Shown: positions 39,301-47,870 of the stretch, piece by piece | Layout: each line of letters opens with the position of its first letter | Numbering within the stretch: the first letter of the stretch is position 1 | Assembly (NCBI GenBank): GCA_016165875.1 | Contig: JABBOT010000016.1 | Span: 4,796,327 to 4,860,326 of the forward strand | Length of the DNA stretch: 64,000 nt | Source: Acanthopleura granulata | Taxonomy: Eukaryota > Mollusca > Polyplacophora > Chitonida > Chitonidae | Direction of reading: 5' to 3' | Translations under genes and position numbers: made by a program | The notes under the pieces: generated by a model | What the model saw: only the letters and a program-made list of their open reading frames with translations | What the model was told of the DNA's origin: nothing | Databases searched by the model: none

Positions 39301-42300
39301 CGACCAGTAAACCCAAGATAATTCACATCTGTGACTCAGGCTCACATGCACTGTCAACAATTTAACCTAAATAAACCAGCTTTTTGCTCTAAACGCATGT
39401 ACATTCGTGGTTGACCTTTACTGATTGCAGGCGTAGATTTGTTTCATATGTATGTAAATTTCAAGATATGATTTTTCACGGAAAGGTCAATCTGCGATAA
39501 GCATGCGTGCCTCGTTGACAAAGATATAAAAACATGTGCCAGCTCACCGTATTTTTCAATTTCGGTTAAAATTTACATGAGAATTCTGAGGTAACTCTAA
39601 GTAGTGACTGTGGTTAAATATACACAATTAGTTCAGCTTTCAGAATTTAGGTGCTTTACGTGTAACCAGGAAGAATCTAACGCGCATGCAGCGGAACTGA
39701 ACGAGGGAGTAGCTCCTTACAAGCTTTACGTCCACATCGGGTCCACATAGCCCTCGGGGTGAGGGTGGCCAGCAGGCACCGTGTATCAGTATATATAAGC
39801 CTCAGACCGTGGTCTTGCACTAGATCTCTGTCACACTGGTGCATGAGGAAAATTCTTAAATACAGTGTCAAATACAATCACGTATCATTTATTTTTTATT
39901 GTAATCATCACTTATAATGATCATTTATTTATTTATCTGATCAGCTGAATAGACTACTCCAGAGATTTTTGGCCAAAACATTAATCACCGCATATGTAAT
40001 CCAATGTTTGCTATTCTTTCAGAATAGCCCAAATCATTACATAGAACAAAATATTATCCTACTTTGTGCATACATGTGCTACCATTCAAAAGCCCTCTTA
40101 GAGTGTGTAAAACTAATAATGCACATCTCCACAAAACCTTTTCAAACTTTTAAATCATATTAGATACAAATAACACGGGTATGAGTCTAACATTTTCTGA
40201 AAGGCAATAATTTAAGCTATTCTTGGTAAATACAGTAGAATAAATTTTTGGCCAAAAGTCTTCAGTATAGCCTTTAGAATTCAAAAAAAAACTCTTACTT
40301 ATCTATTTGTACACAGCATCTTGCCAGCAAATATTTACACTGCGGTGTTGAGGAACCACGGGTCTGCAGTAAGCTGTAAGCTTTCCTGGACTTCCCAGCA
40401 CGGTAATAGCATGTGGCCAGCAGGAATATAGCATCGTCGTTCTTCACTGAAACACAGGCGAAACCAAAAGTGAAAGTGAAACTCTTGACGCAAGGACATG
40501 CCTCATCCATAGGGTCTAATGGATGGTGCCTTTAACATGATTCACACGAAGTTCATGGTTTAAGGATTGATTGACTGATTGTTTGTCATGAATTTTCGGC
40601 TTATATAATGACTGTCAGCTTTATGGGGGTCTGGTGTAAACCACCAAACATTTAGGTCAGAATATGGTCAAATAAACAGCTTTCAAATAAGGTTTTAGAG
40701 GTGCAAAATGAAACAAGACACACACGAACTGGGTAAAACGGAGATAAACATGTAAACGAAGACATTCGCTGTTCTTCTGTCGAATCTGTTTACATTCTGT
40801 AGCCTTTACGACCAGTAAATCCAACACAATTCACATCAGTGACTTATGCTCATGTGCGTTATCAACAACTTGACCTAATACACCATGTTGTTGCTCCCCA
40901 TGCATGCGGCTCCATGGCTGACCTTTACGCAAATTGATTGAAGGCACAGATTTGTTCAGTATGGATGTAAATTTCAAGATATGTATGTCACAGAAAGGTC
41001 AACCCCTGATGAGCAAGCACCCCTCGTTGACACACTTAAAAAGCATGGCCGGCTGACTGTACTGTCTATTTTGGCAAAGATTTACTTGAGAAAGGTGAGG
41101 TAATGCTATGTAATGAATGTGAGCAAATATTTCAACTTTCGGTATTAAGGTGCTGTATGTGTTTTTGGGAAGAATCTAACGTGCCTACAATGGAATTGAA
41201 CCAGGAGGCAGGACCTTACAAGCATTATATTTAAATCGGGTCCACATAGCCCTTGGGCTAAGGATGGCCAGAGGTCCCGGCGTATCGTGGTCTCGGGCTA
41301 TAACGTCACCTACCCAATCACAGTATAGTACACAACATGGTCCACCAAGAATTGGCCTCTGATAGGGCCATTCTTAAGCAAATCTTTATTGCAGGTAACA
41401 CAGCCCTATCACAAAAAAAATGAATTGGTTGGTATGGAAATATGTTTTTTCTTTATACTTGCTACTGAAATGGATATTAATGTGAAAGCTCGTGGCTGAG
41501 GCACTGTTAATTAAAAAGATTATGAAATTATCTCTTTAATGCAAAAAACTGTTTGAATTTACATGAATTTGTCGCTGAACTAACTTCGTATGAAGAGAGT
41601 AGTATGTCTTTGTCGACTGGGGATCTGAAGGTGCCCACGCTCTTAAGCTTAGGAGAGACTGACCAATCAGAGCTAGGAGATATCAGTTGTTCACAAGCTG
41701 TGATGTAAATCTTCTGAGTCGACTGTCAAAGAGCCATGTAATAACACAGGGACAGCACACTGTTTTAATGCTATATGGTTTAGTTATAACAAGTACATGT
41801 GCAAAAAACACTGGAAATATTTCCAGACCATTGTATTGTGGCAGGCATAAGTCTTTAGACCATTTTATGTTTTAAATTTACAGACATACTAAAGTTTCAA
41901 ACTGCAATCCTCGCAGCTTGCTACAGTCTCAGATAACAAGAGTGTTCTGCGCTTGGAAGAATTACATCACAGCCCACATAGAATGGTGGCATTTCTTGCT
42001 ACACAACGGAGTACAGTCAAATGTCAGTTAACACTGTCATAGTAGCTGTTAGAAAAAAATACTTTACCAAAATAAACACGATATTGTCCAGCCTTTTTGG
42101 CCAAATTTACTTTGAACATGCTCTGTCATTCACTTTAACATTGACAGAAAAAAAAATAAATTATAATTTCATCTCATGCCAAATAAACACTTTAGGGTAG
42201 GGTCCTTTTGTGGAGGGTCAGACAGGCTACCCACAATAGACATACTTCTAATGATGGCCTAACAATTCATGTTGAGAAGCAATAAACACAGCAGTAATTT

Positions 42301-43969
42301 TCAAAATGAAGCCAAAAAACTATCAAAAACAACAAGTTTTACATTAACATAGAAACCCTGCCTTTCCAGGTATGCTCAATGCCAGTGTTTATTACAAGTG
42401 AAGAGAGAGCACAGAAAACAATGAATATTAAGCACAAATCATTGAAATATACTAGTTTTATACATGTGTATGAAACTTTCTGAATCAACACAACTATAAC
42501 CATAACATTTACCTTCTGCGTACAGCCTTTCTGCAAGAAATGTGGCATCCCGAATTGCGTAGTGATTCAGTGCATCCCAAATTGCGGCCTGTAAGAAAAA
42601 ACACAGGACTTTTGTAAAACAACACAAGGTCACATCTATTATCACATGGAAAGACAGACGAGCAGACAATCAAGAAAATAATTGACAGAAAATAACTGAG
42701 TTTTGTATCTTGAGTCTACATGTTTAAGAATCTCAGTCAATTTTCAGCGACTGAAAGGGTCTGTGCAATGGCTGTGCTGAGTTAATGTTGTGTTTCTTGT
42801 CATTTAGTATCTGACAAGAATCCAAGCCAATTGTTCTTTTAAAAACTGGGTGGTTACACTCTACCAAAGGTTAACGTCTTCCTCTGCTCTTCACTCCATA
42901 AATGCTTGGCGAAGCGTTTCGCTGTGACCTAATTTCCCTGTTACTGGATTTGTTCGACTAAATAATAAACCTACATAATGTACTAACCTATTAAGGGTTG
43001 CAGGCTGTGTGTAGCTAAGAGAAACATGTTTGTTTGCCGAGTCATACACCAATGTAAATCTGAGAGTGTCAGCATTTGAATGAACTTGATCACATAGAGA
43101 TTGGAATATATTTCCAAGTTTTGTGTCCAGTAGTTTAAAGTTAGGGCTTACATCCCAGGCACTGAAGCCAAGTACCTTATAAATAGTCCTTGGATGATTC
43201 TGCTACCTATGGTTGTAGTATCTGACAGGTTCAGCTCAGGTTACGTTTACTACTTTGCAAGGTGGGACACAGAACATGTCATTCCTTGCATAACACAGCA
43301 CTGTGAAAGGCTGTGTTACAGATCCCAATTCATTTTATTTAATTGTCGTTTAATGCTACGTAATGTTATGCCAAAACCCTTCATATTTCCCAATCCAAAC
43401 ACTGGAACAGAGAAAACTTGTGGAAAGCTTTGATGACAAGAATACAGCTGTTTCACATAATTTACTGAACTGCCAGATACATGTACATCTCATTCAGGCC
43501 TACATGCCATATTCTGCCAAACAACACTATGCTTTCTCTTCATGTAATCTGGAATTTTCAAAACTTCCACAAACATCTTGTTTAGACTGTTCAAGAAGAC
43601 GTTAGCAGCAGTATTACATGAAATTCTGACCATTCAAATCCTGACCAGGTCAATTTTGTTTCAGCTTGTAACGTGGCATTTATGACAAACACATTTAACT
43701 TCTTTTCATCTTTATTCGTAATTTTCGGGGCATTCCTCACATTTTTCACGTAAAACATCTCGGATGCATTTTTAAAGCAAGAGGTCAGGCTACATCAGGG
43801 AGCAGCTTCGATAGTCATATCCGACTCGATCAAACTAAAACTAAAATGTGTTTTTCGTTTCAAAGCTCCACCCGGAAAACCAACTGAATTTACAAAACTG
43901 GGGCTTAAATATGCAATCCACTGTATTAGATTGCTTCGTTCATACCTGCACTGGTTCCTGAAGCAACAT
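18181..43969 (-). CDS. CDC27: CDC27 (APC3) homolog, anaphase-promoting complex TPR subunit, 20 exons
   Basis: CDC27/APC3 is a homodimeric TPR scaffold of the APC/C ubiquitin ligase that binds the IR tails of CDH1/CDC20 and APC10 in mitosis. Twenty exons, each bounded by AG/GT on the minus strand, give 831 codons plus TGA (human is about 824-830): 43969-43946, 42588-42513, 40446-40299, 38598-38473, 37644-37547, 36907-36717, 31687-31491, 30025-29887, 27222-27128, 26446-26380, 25862-25664, 24315-24143, 23714-23562, 22902-22822, 22255-22128, 21732-21615, 21023-20895, 19969-19895, 18981-18825, 18302-18181. Residues 1-160: N-terminal TPRs (AAIWDALNHYAIRDATFLAE, TPQCKYLLARCC). 160-450: disordered linker with LTPSFGILPL and RRSTRLF. 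455-780: C-terminal TPR superhelix (MEMYSTTLWHLHREVQLSAL, NPLCKFHRASILFAN, NFSWAMDLDPKGANNQIKEA). 780-831: acidic tail ending MESDESL. Start codon context is ACG ATG. All phases agree; no break was seen. Confidence 0.97.
18430..18620 (-). mobile_element. SINE-C, degenerate (CDC27 last intron)
   Basis: 'gccttgggcaagttagtgat' and 'caacaaattccgtctgaagc' correspond to the family C body seen at 37100-37310. Confidence 0.45.
18825..18981 (-). CDS. CDC27: CDC27 exon 19
   Basis: Encodes VHKKLGNTHLAMMNFSWAMD, LDPKGANNQIKEAIDKRYV, the last TPR and capping helix. Phase 1 at its end. Confidence 0.97.
19895..19969 (-). CDS. CDC27: CDC27 exon 18
   Basis: 25 codons, EALSELEELKGIVPKESLVY then FLIGK, donor GTGAGT. 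Confidence 0.96.
20690..20815 (-). mobile_element. SINE-C fragment (CDC27 intron 17)
   Basis: 'gaaaatctacaaattccctg' followed by 'gagcccgcacctcatg' matches the body/head junction of other family C copies on the minus strand. Confidence 0.45.
20895..21023 (-). CDS. CDC27: CDC27 exon 17
   Basis: Encodes VQHALQKTETALKTLNRAMA, IDPHNPLCKFHRASILFAND and RHK. Phase 0, donor GTCAGG. Confidence 0.97.
21615..21732 (-). CDS. CDC27: CDC27 exon 16
   Basis: Encodes YGVGMIYYKQEKFNLAEVHF, RKALSIYPESSILVCHIGV. Phase 0 at its end, donor GTAAGT. Confidence 0.96.
21868..21960 (-). mobile_element. SINE-A core fragment (CDC27 intron 15)
   Basis: 'gaaaccgggcagatcaccgg' and 'cagccatctgcaggtggcat' match the SINE-A central core in reverse. 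Tail and head are missing. Confidence 0.65.
22128..22255 (-). CDS. CDC27: CDC27 exon 15
   Basis: Encodes VAPDFAYSYTLLGHEYVLTE, ELDKAMSCFRNAIRVDPRHY and NA. Ends with CG of a codon completed by G of exon 16, giving Arg where vertebrates have Trp. Confidence 0.95.
22822..22902 (-). CDS. CDC27: CDC27 exon 14
   Basis: 27 codons, AWCAAGNCFSLQKEHDTAIK then FFQRAIQ, a TPR unit identical in pattern to vertebrate CDC27. Confidence 0.97.
23562..23714 (-). CDS. CDC27: CDC27 exon 13
   Basis: Encodes AEKVFSEVRQLEPHHLEGME, YSTTLWHLHREVQLSAL and LTELDKNSPE. Phase 0 at its end, donor GTTTGT. Confidence 0.97.
24143..24315 (-). CDS. CDC27: CDC27 exon 12
   Basis: Encodes GILSLLQSIGKAFQAQCQYE, YNTAWVLSQIGRNYTELNQY: first C-terminal TPR. 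Phase 0 at its end, donor GTAAGT. Confidence 0.97.
24500..24718 (-). mobile_element. SINE-B copy (CDC27 intron 11)
   Basis: On the minus strand: 'ctcggtcgcctggtggttag' (A-box-like), 'gtccgggatcaatcccgggt' (B-box-like), then 'tggtacttgttgctgccttg' and 'ccagtgtcagtataatgtga'. A second tRNA-derived family, with copies at 45030, 56125 and 63862. Confidence 0.85.
24955..25035 (-). mobile_element. SINE-C fragment next to SINE-A
   Basis: 'atgacgtacagacatgcaca' and 'gtgggagacaggtggtcgtc' resemble 37155-37205. It abuts the SINE-A copy at 25041. Confidence 0.45.
25041..25255 (-). mobile_element. SINE-A copy (CDC27 intron 11)
   Basis: Tail complement, 'ggtgttttacactgtattca', 'cagaattatggtgagaagaa', 'aggttgctggcataatttcc' and 'gctggacttgaactcacagc' are present in order; the extreme head is unclear. 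Confidence 0.88.
25664..25862 (-). CDS. CDC27: CDC27 exon 11
   Basis: Basic, lysine-rich linker (SSPKAPGRKSKTRLSKSQ) leading into VQLAQLQRQSLV just before the C-terminal TPRs. Phase 1 at its end, donor GTAGGT. Confidence 0.9.
26380..26446 (-). CDS. CDC27: CDC27 exon 10
   Basis: Encodes LTSNITNVRRSTRLFTNSNS then VK, matching the conserved RRSSRLFTSDSS motif. Phase 0 at its end. Short imperfect direct repeats of about 30 bp overlap its acceptor side. Confidence 0.9.
26446..26580. repeat. Imperfect ~30-bp direct repeats at CDC27 exon 10 acceptor
   Basis: Four to five diverged units of the type 'gaggtcagcctgaaacaaga' + 'catgtaactt'. The unit nearest the exon supplies its polypyrimidine tract and acceptor on the minus strand. 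Confidence 0.55.
27128..27222 (-). CDS. CDC27: CDC27 exon 9
   Basis: Linker exon, RTQNQNQKPFNSDLALDMTS then LLRSNSSSTQT; phase 2 at its end. Poorly conserved, so it rests mainly on phase and splice signals. Confidence 0.75.
27250..27350. repeat. ~33-bp tandem repeat (3 copies)
   Basis: 'atactgaacacgtatagaag' + 'gtcagagatcac' repeated about three times in CDC27 intron 8. Confidence 0.65.
28463..28971. mobile_element. Foldback MITE, copy 2 (CDC27 intron 8)
   Basis: A 509-bp element related to copy 1 at 3222-3713. Left end TTAAAGGGAAAGACCTCG; right end in reverse complement TCAAAGGGAAAGACCTTG. Shared internal blocks include 'ccgttaaaaactgtatc', 'accttcactga', 'ggttcaccagtgacgtcac' and 'cccaccatacaatcaaaaca'. 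The right TTAA is mutated to TTGA. Confidence 0.88.
29560..29700 (-). repeat. Interspersed repeat D, copy 2
   Basis: In reverse complement, 'tgttgcaggtaacgcaaccc' and 'tagggaaatatgtttttttt' align with 41385-41460 and 7330-7390. Confidence 0.6.
29887..30025 (-). CDS. CDC27: CDC27 exon 8
   Basis: Encodes SFGILPLMSDTPSPGEGS, matching the conserved PSFGILPLETPSPGDGS segment of the vertebrate linker. Phase 0 at its end, donor GTAAGC. Confidence 0.94.
30074..30236 (-). mobile_element. SINE-A 3' part beside CDC27 exon 8
   Basis: Tail complement (TTTA)n, 'ttttacaccgtactcaagaa', 'ccagcattatggtggaagga' and 'ccatctgcagcttgccggca'. It lies about 50 bp upstream of the exon 8 acceptor. Confidence 0.9.
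31491..31687 (-). CDS. CDC27: CDC27 exon 7
   Basis: Encodes linker PQTPVPQHTDIILHPGTPDN to NLSGIPLTP, with several TP/SP sites. Phase 2 at its end; the next exon completes LTPSFGILPL. Confidence 0.9.
32531..33611. mobile_element. Long inverted-repeat element with minisatellite loop (CDC27 intron 6)
   Basis: Arms of about 255-265 bp, 32531-32783 and 33349-33611, are reverse complements at high identity. Both contain 'ttctaacaagctgacctgaa', 'acgcagctttccagtgtata', 'ggcctggttacttggatcac' and 'ataccggcggaatctgacag' (or complements). The 565-bp loop is largely a 29-bp tandem array. This resembles a foldback-type DNA transposon; it encodes nothing evident. The termini were judged from where the arms stop matching. 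Confidence 0.88.
32945..33297. repeat. 29-bp minisatellite (about 12 copies)
   Basis: Unit 'tgttaatattctgtgacatt' + 'atttactgg', alternating with an 'atttacagg' variant and with 'aaactgctg' substitutions. It occupies the loop of the inverted-repeat element. Confidence 0.93.
33787..33877 (-). mobile_element. SINE-A 3' fragment
   Basis: 'tttatttgattggtgttcta', 'tgccatactcataaatattt' and 'gtgggaggaaaacaggcgga' match the reverse-oriented 3' part. Confidence 0.8.
34660..34735. repeat. 30-bp duplication
   Basis: 'gtgagttattggagcacctg' + 'gcagtgtgtt' occurs twice, followed by a partial third unit. Confidence 0.7.
36717..36907 (-). CDS. CDC27: CDC27 exon 6
   Basis: Encodes the start of the proline-rich, variable linker: GEKVDATPVFQLPDQGL ... 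SSPVITECR. Phase 0 at its end, donor GTAAGT. Confidence 0.88.
37045..37330 (-). mobile_element. SINE-C, long copy (CDC27 intron 5)
   Basis: Contains the tail complement 'attatttatctgactgttgc', then 'cttaggcaagttactgatga', 'gtgggagacaagtggtcttc' and 'gagaatctacaaatcctctg'. It is the most complete family C body, although its tRNA-like head is unclear. Confidence 0.55.
37547..37644 (-). CDS. CDC27: CDC27 exon 5
   Basis: Encodes KTERTAKACECYRKSLKLNP and LLWASFERLCQM, a TPR matching the vertebrate NPFLWSPFESLCE region; phase 1 at its end, donor GTGAGT. Confidence 0.95.
37660..38055 (-). mobile_element. SINE-C, diverged copy (CDC27 intron 4)
   Basis: 'ttgcttgctgttcaccgcca', 'taggcaagttaccaatgaac', 'gaggatctgcaaattcccag' occur in the same order as in 37045-37330, with an extra stretch between. 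Confidence 0.5.
38473..38598 (-). CDS. CDC27: CDC27 exon 4
   Basis: Encodes LSEAENVLAGSV, HDEIISEFGNSACYIFSLLG and HIY; phase 2 at its end, donor GTGAGT. A 25-bp minisatellite lies about 90 bp upstream in intron 3. Confidence 0.94.
38688..38975. repeat. 25-bp minisatellite (11.5 copies) in CDC27 intron 3
   Basis: Unit 'gcgagtcccagcagtatcag' + 'ccgtt' with few variants. As 25 is not divisible by three, a 25-residue peptide period (RVPAISAAASPSDISRCESQ...) appears identically in all three plus frames, a clear sign that the open frames are artefacts. It is 90 bp upstream of the exon 4 acceptor. Confidence 0.96.
39190..39826. repeat. ~600-bp direct repeat, copy 1 (CDC27 intron 3)
   Basis: Aligns along its length with 40700-41302: 'tctgtagcctttacgaccag', 'tgtaaatttcaagatatg', 'aggaagaatctaac', 'atcgggtccacatagccct'. 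The copies are clearly diverged. No coding potential was seen. Confidence 0.88.
40299..40446 (-). CDS. CDC27: CDC27 exon 3
   Basis: Encodes VKNDDAIFLLATCYYRAGKS and TPQCKYLLARCCVQID, N-terminal TPRs; phase 2 at its end, donor GTAAGA. The intron on each side holds one copy of a 600-bp direct repeat. Confidence 0.96.
40700..41302. repeat. ~600-bp direct repeat, copy 2 (CDC27 intron 2)
   Basis: Same orientation as copy 1, with CDC27 exon 3 between them. The nature of the repeat (unknown transposon or local duplication) is open. Confidence 0.88.
41350..41490 (+). repeat. Interspersed repeat D, copy 3
   Basis: 'gggccattcttaagcaaatc', 'gcaggtaacacagccctatc' and 'tggaaatatgttttttcttt' align with copies 1 and 2. 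It starts soon after the 600-bp repeat copy 2. Confidence 0.6.
42513..42588 (-). CDS. CDC27: CDC27 exon 2
   Basis: Encodes AAIWDALNHYAIRDATFLAE and RLYAE, first TPR helix pair; ends in phase 1, donor GTAAAT. Confidence 0.96.
43946..43969 (-). CDS. CDC27: CDC27 exon 1
   Basis: A very short coding exon, MLLQEPVQ, then donor GTATGA; phase 0. Matches the conserved MTVLQEPVQ start of the family. Confidence 0.93.
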
Positions 43970-44130
43970 CGTGGTAGGCAGTGGTCTTTAACTGGCGATA
44001 TTCGTTAAAAACGGACAAGCATCAAATTCCCTTCATTGTCGCAAGTGTCCGCCATTTGTGTTCAGCCTCGCTTTGGGTTTGCAATGTCACATGACTTCTT
44101 GCTGTTAACCGTTTTCAAATGACAGGTCGA
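43970..44130 (-). promoter_or_regulatory. CDC27 5' flank / probable promoter
   Basis: Immediately upstream of the CDC27 start. Minus-strand 'cacaaatggcggacac' is YY1-like, and a 'gtcatgtgac' palindrome-like E-box follows. There is no clear TATA box. Assignment is by position. Confidence 0.4.
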
Positions 44131-45029
44131 AACAAGCACGTGGTTTGTGTTGACAAACTGCGCTGTGGAAAAAAATAAATAAATAAATAAAAAATCCTAC
44201 TATAGTTTCACAGCTTGCATATTTAACGCCGGATCACAAATAACGCTTCAAAAACATGTGCAAATGTCACCGGATTTTTTAATCCATGGTTTATCACAAT
44301 ATGCTAAATGTATGCTATATAGCCTGACAGGTGATAATTTGTTACACATGCTCTGTACTGTAAACTCACAAATTGTGTCTACAAATATCTTCGGACGATG
44401 GGTGAGAATTCGCCGGAACAAAGTACCATACAGTCATCCATGTTTAAAGACCCACCTTCACAGTGTCAAGATTTCTTTCTCGAAGGGATGACCACTGGCG
44501 TGGAGAGGGGAGAATGTAGGGGCATTTTTTTTTTTTTTTTTTTCATCTTCTGTGCTGGATTAAATATAAGTATTACAAAATAATAACAGAATGTAGATGA
44601 TCTGTTTTCCTGAATTTTCTCTGTTGACAGCAGTATATAGTAAAAACTATCATTGTGCTACCTGTGTGCATTGATTTAAATGGTCACGCTGGAAAACTGC
44701 AGTAGGCCCACCTTATGGCAAGAATTTTCGTATCATCCCTGACTTTTGTACTCTTTCCCTATATTTGACCCATGTTGATATATACTAGCGTGGGTACGCC
44801 AGGAATCGCAGCCAGTAGGCCTATGTTGAACTGCATGCCGAATCCTTCAACGTTGGAACTGACAAACACATATAGGATTTACGTATTACACAAAATAAGA
44901 CTCTTAAGCCTGCATAAAGAAGCATTTGGAAGATAGTAATTTTTTGTCGCCAAACACAATTAAATCCATGTATCCCGCATCTTATTCGTTTACATACACG
45001 TATGTAGCATCCGCTTCCTGTAATTAGTC

Positions 45030-45226
45030 ATGCCGAAGGCGCCAAACGTGACACCCCACATTACACTGACACCAGGCAGCGGTCAGTCCTTTTTCCTTGC
45101 TTTAACCTCTAGGTGCTGAGCGCCAAGCGAGGCAGCAACAAGTACCATTTTTAAAGCCTTTGATGACCCGACCTGGAATTAATGTGGGATCTCCCCAGCA
45201 GATGATTCGATTATGTGACCGAGGTC
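45030..45226 (-). mobile_element. SINE-B copy
   Basis: 'ccacattacactgacaccag', 'gccaagcgaggcagcaacaa', 'gtaccatttttaaagccttt' and 'gatgacccgacctggaatta' follow the same order as the SINE-B at 24500. Confidence 0.8.
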
Positions 45227-45814
45227 ACGCGTGTGGCAGGAAATTGGAGTATATGAAGGTGCAAGTATATACATGCTTATCTACACGCGCGAACAACTAT
45301 GTGTGTTAGACAGGCATGGGAAGCATTATGTTGTCGACACTCTTGGTGCTGACACGTGGTTATATACTTTAGGCTACATGATTTGTCAAATTTTTGACTT
45401 GCAAATCTCAAACTCACGTATGGAAAATCGTCGTCATATGACTGAAACATTGTTAAGTCCGACCTTAAACCCTAAGCAGTCAGCCAGTGACGTGTGGAAA
45501 AGTCGGTCATCAAATTGCCTAGGTATACCCCTGGGTACCTCGGTTTCCGCCGAATACTTTTCCACCAACTTCGACTGTTGAGATTTACGAGAGCCTTTGT
45601 TGTCTACCGGACAACAACATGTTACAGGATTTAGTAGGAAAACTTTCACAATATGACTGAAAATTTTCGATTTATATTCGCTTCATTACAGAGGAAGGGA
45701 TCGGGTTCTTGTGACAGTTCTGTTCCAAGTCACACGCACGGTGCCAAGCCCAACAGTTAAAGCAATACAGGATGTCATAGTACAGACACAAAAGAACAAT
45801 AAAGAAACCAATGA

Positions 45815-46095
45815 CCAGTCATTACAGTAAAGACACCACCACGCATAACAGTAAAGGCATCAGCACACATCACTGTAAAGGCTCCGCACAGCAATTACAG
45901 CAGCAGTGAAGACACCAGCAGACATCATAGAAAAGACACCAACAGCAATAACAATAGACATCAGCAGACATCACAGTAAAGACCCTAGTAGACATCACGA
46001 AAAAGACACCACAAGACATCAGGATAAAGACACCAGCGGGCATGACACTAAAGTCACCAGATGATTTTGCTTTAAAGATCCCTGTAGACATCGTG
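45815..46095. repeat. 24-bp degenerate tandem array (about 11 copies)
   Basis: Unit 'acatcacagtaaagacacca' + 'gcag', considerably diverged. Period divisible by three keeps a minus-strand frame open. Confidence 0.85.
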
Positions 46096-46574
46096 GTAAA
46101 GGTAACCACAGGTAAAGCGGACCACAGAATGGTCAAAATACCTAGCAAATAACGAAAGAAAGTGTGGCCCGAATACTGTAAAGGTGTCAAATATCCACAG
46201 AATACAGTCCATGTAAACCTGTAAAATTGTTGATACAATATCTTTCCTGTAAACGTACAAACTGCCTAAACTACAATACCTTTCCTACTTTCGACAAAAT
46301 AGCTCCAGGTTTCCAGCTAGGCAGTGAAATATAACTGAGTGTGACGTCTTTCACTGGATGGCTTATCCAGTCAGGTGAGCACCTTCGTTCATACATTGTA
46401 CCCTTAGAGTTCTGTCCCCTTCTCTGAGTAACTCATTGCTTACTTTCTCAGTCTTGTATGTTGCAAAACCGCGGCTTGTCATGCTCTGTGCTACTTGCCA
46501 CGCATACTGCATCTTACTGAGTGATACCGTTCAAAACCAAGCGTTCTGTTTCCCAAGCATGTTCATTTGAGAAT

Positions 46575-46856
46575 ATTTTTTATTTATTTCCGACATTTAT
46601 TCATTGGTGGTGAGCCCAAGAACATTCCAGTTACACGCCGGCGGCCAGCATTATGATGGGGGAAAACAGGTGAAGACAGGTGAAACAGGAAACCCACAAC
46701 CATCCGCAGGTTGCTTACGGACCTTCCCACGGAAAACCGAAGAGGACCTCAGCATAAACTGGACTTGAACTCACAGCGATCACATTATGAGAGGCTCCTG
46801 GCCCATTCCACTGCACTAGCATCCTATCCACTTGGTCACAGGGGCTCAAAGATTGT
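46575..46856 (-). mobile_element. SINE-A, nearly full length
   Basis: Tail complement, 'ccagcattatgatgggggaa', 'accatccgcaggttgcttac', 'aaactggacttgaactcaca' and a decayed head. It contains a small duplication ('aggtgaagac...aggtgaaaca'). Confidence 0.88.
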
Positions 46857-47034
46857 TGATGCGCGCATGTGTATATGTGTGATCTGTGCGATGGTGGAAT
46901 AGTTAACATGTTTGGTTTTTAATTGCTACAGCAACAGATTGTAGGATGCGATAATCCAACACGGATTTACGTCTGATCATTTTTGAGAACCACTTGTCTT
47001 TCATTGTTAGGACCCACGGTGTGCGGATATAAAT

Positions 47035-47165
47035 GTTCGCCCCATGTGGGAAATTTGTCAGTAATGCACCAAAGGTTCCGTGGTTTAACCCAGAAACCTC
47101 CCCCACGCCCGGCGTCCTCCCATCCCAAACTGTCAGCCATCGAGTAAGTGAAAACGTCCTGAAGG
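47035..47165 (+). mobile_element. SINE-C fragment
   Basis: 'catgtgggaaatttgtcagt' and 'ccaaaggttccgtggtttaa' correspond to 2341-2425 and, in reverse, to 37100-37180. Confidence 0.45.
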
Positions 47166-47404
47166 AAAGTTTCTTTTACCTCTGTTTCTACCAATATAAA
47201 ATTATACATCTTCAAAAGGTTTATTAGAGTAAACTTAAAATATGAACAGGAGTGAGCTATTGTAATCTTAAATATCGTATCCGGGATGAAACACAGTCTG
47301 ACCGCAATGACTCCTCACGTTTTGCAAAGTCTGCATTAGAACTTTTCAGAGGACAAAACTCTAAAAAGAGTAAACCTATAGACAGAAGAAGAGTGTTTTC
47401 AGTA

Positions 47405-47870
47405 ACACTTTTGGCAAGAGGAAACCCCCAAATTTTGCTTGTTGGCAAGAGGAAAGTCCGAATTCTGTTTTGTAGGCAAGAGAAAAACATAAATTCTGTT
47501 TTGTTGGTAAGGGAAAAATACAAATTCGGTTTTGTTGGCAAGAGAAAACCACAAATTCTGTTTTGTTGCCAAGAGGAAGACACAAATTCTGTTTTGTAGA
47601 CTATAGAGATACAAATGTTCTTTTTTGTTGATAAGAAGAATATGAATGTTCAGTTTTGCTGACGAAAGGTATTCTGTTCTTTTGCGCTGCCGACAGATGA
47701 ACGAATTGTGTGTTGATATGGGATACACAAATGTTCTGTTTTAAGAGTTGTCAAAATCTTAGGTTTTGTCCTGATCCATTACACAAGTATTCTGTTTTGT
47801 TGACGTGTGGTTTACAAATATTTTGTTTTGTTGCTTCGGGTTTCTTTATATCATGTTTACGAATGCTCTG
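47405..47870. repeat. 31-bp tandem array (6 clear copies plus decaying copies)
   Basis: Unit 'ttctgttttgttggcaagag' + 'aaaaacacaaa'. Clear units run 47435-47620; looser 'ttctgttttg' units continue to about 47870. Several frames on both strands stay open through it; none is credible as a gene. Confidence 0.88.

Noticed and set aside
39190..41302. LTR retrotransposon with the 600-bp repeats as LTRs
   Set aside because: The 900 bp between them contain a conserved CDC27 exon and no gag/pol-like sequence or primer-binding site.
47252..47728. Overlapping frames of 108-116 codons on both strands
   Set aside because: They ride on the 31-bp array and show simple periodic peptides.
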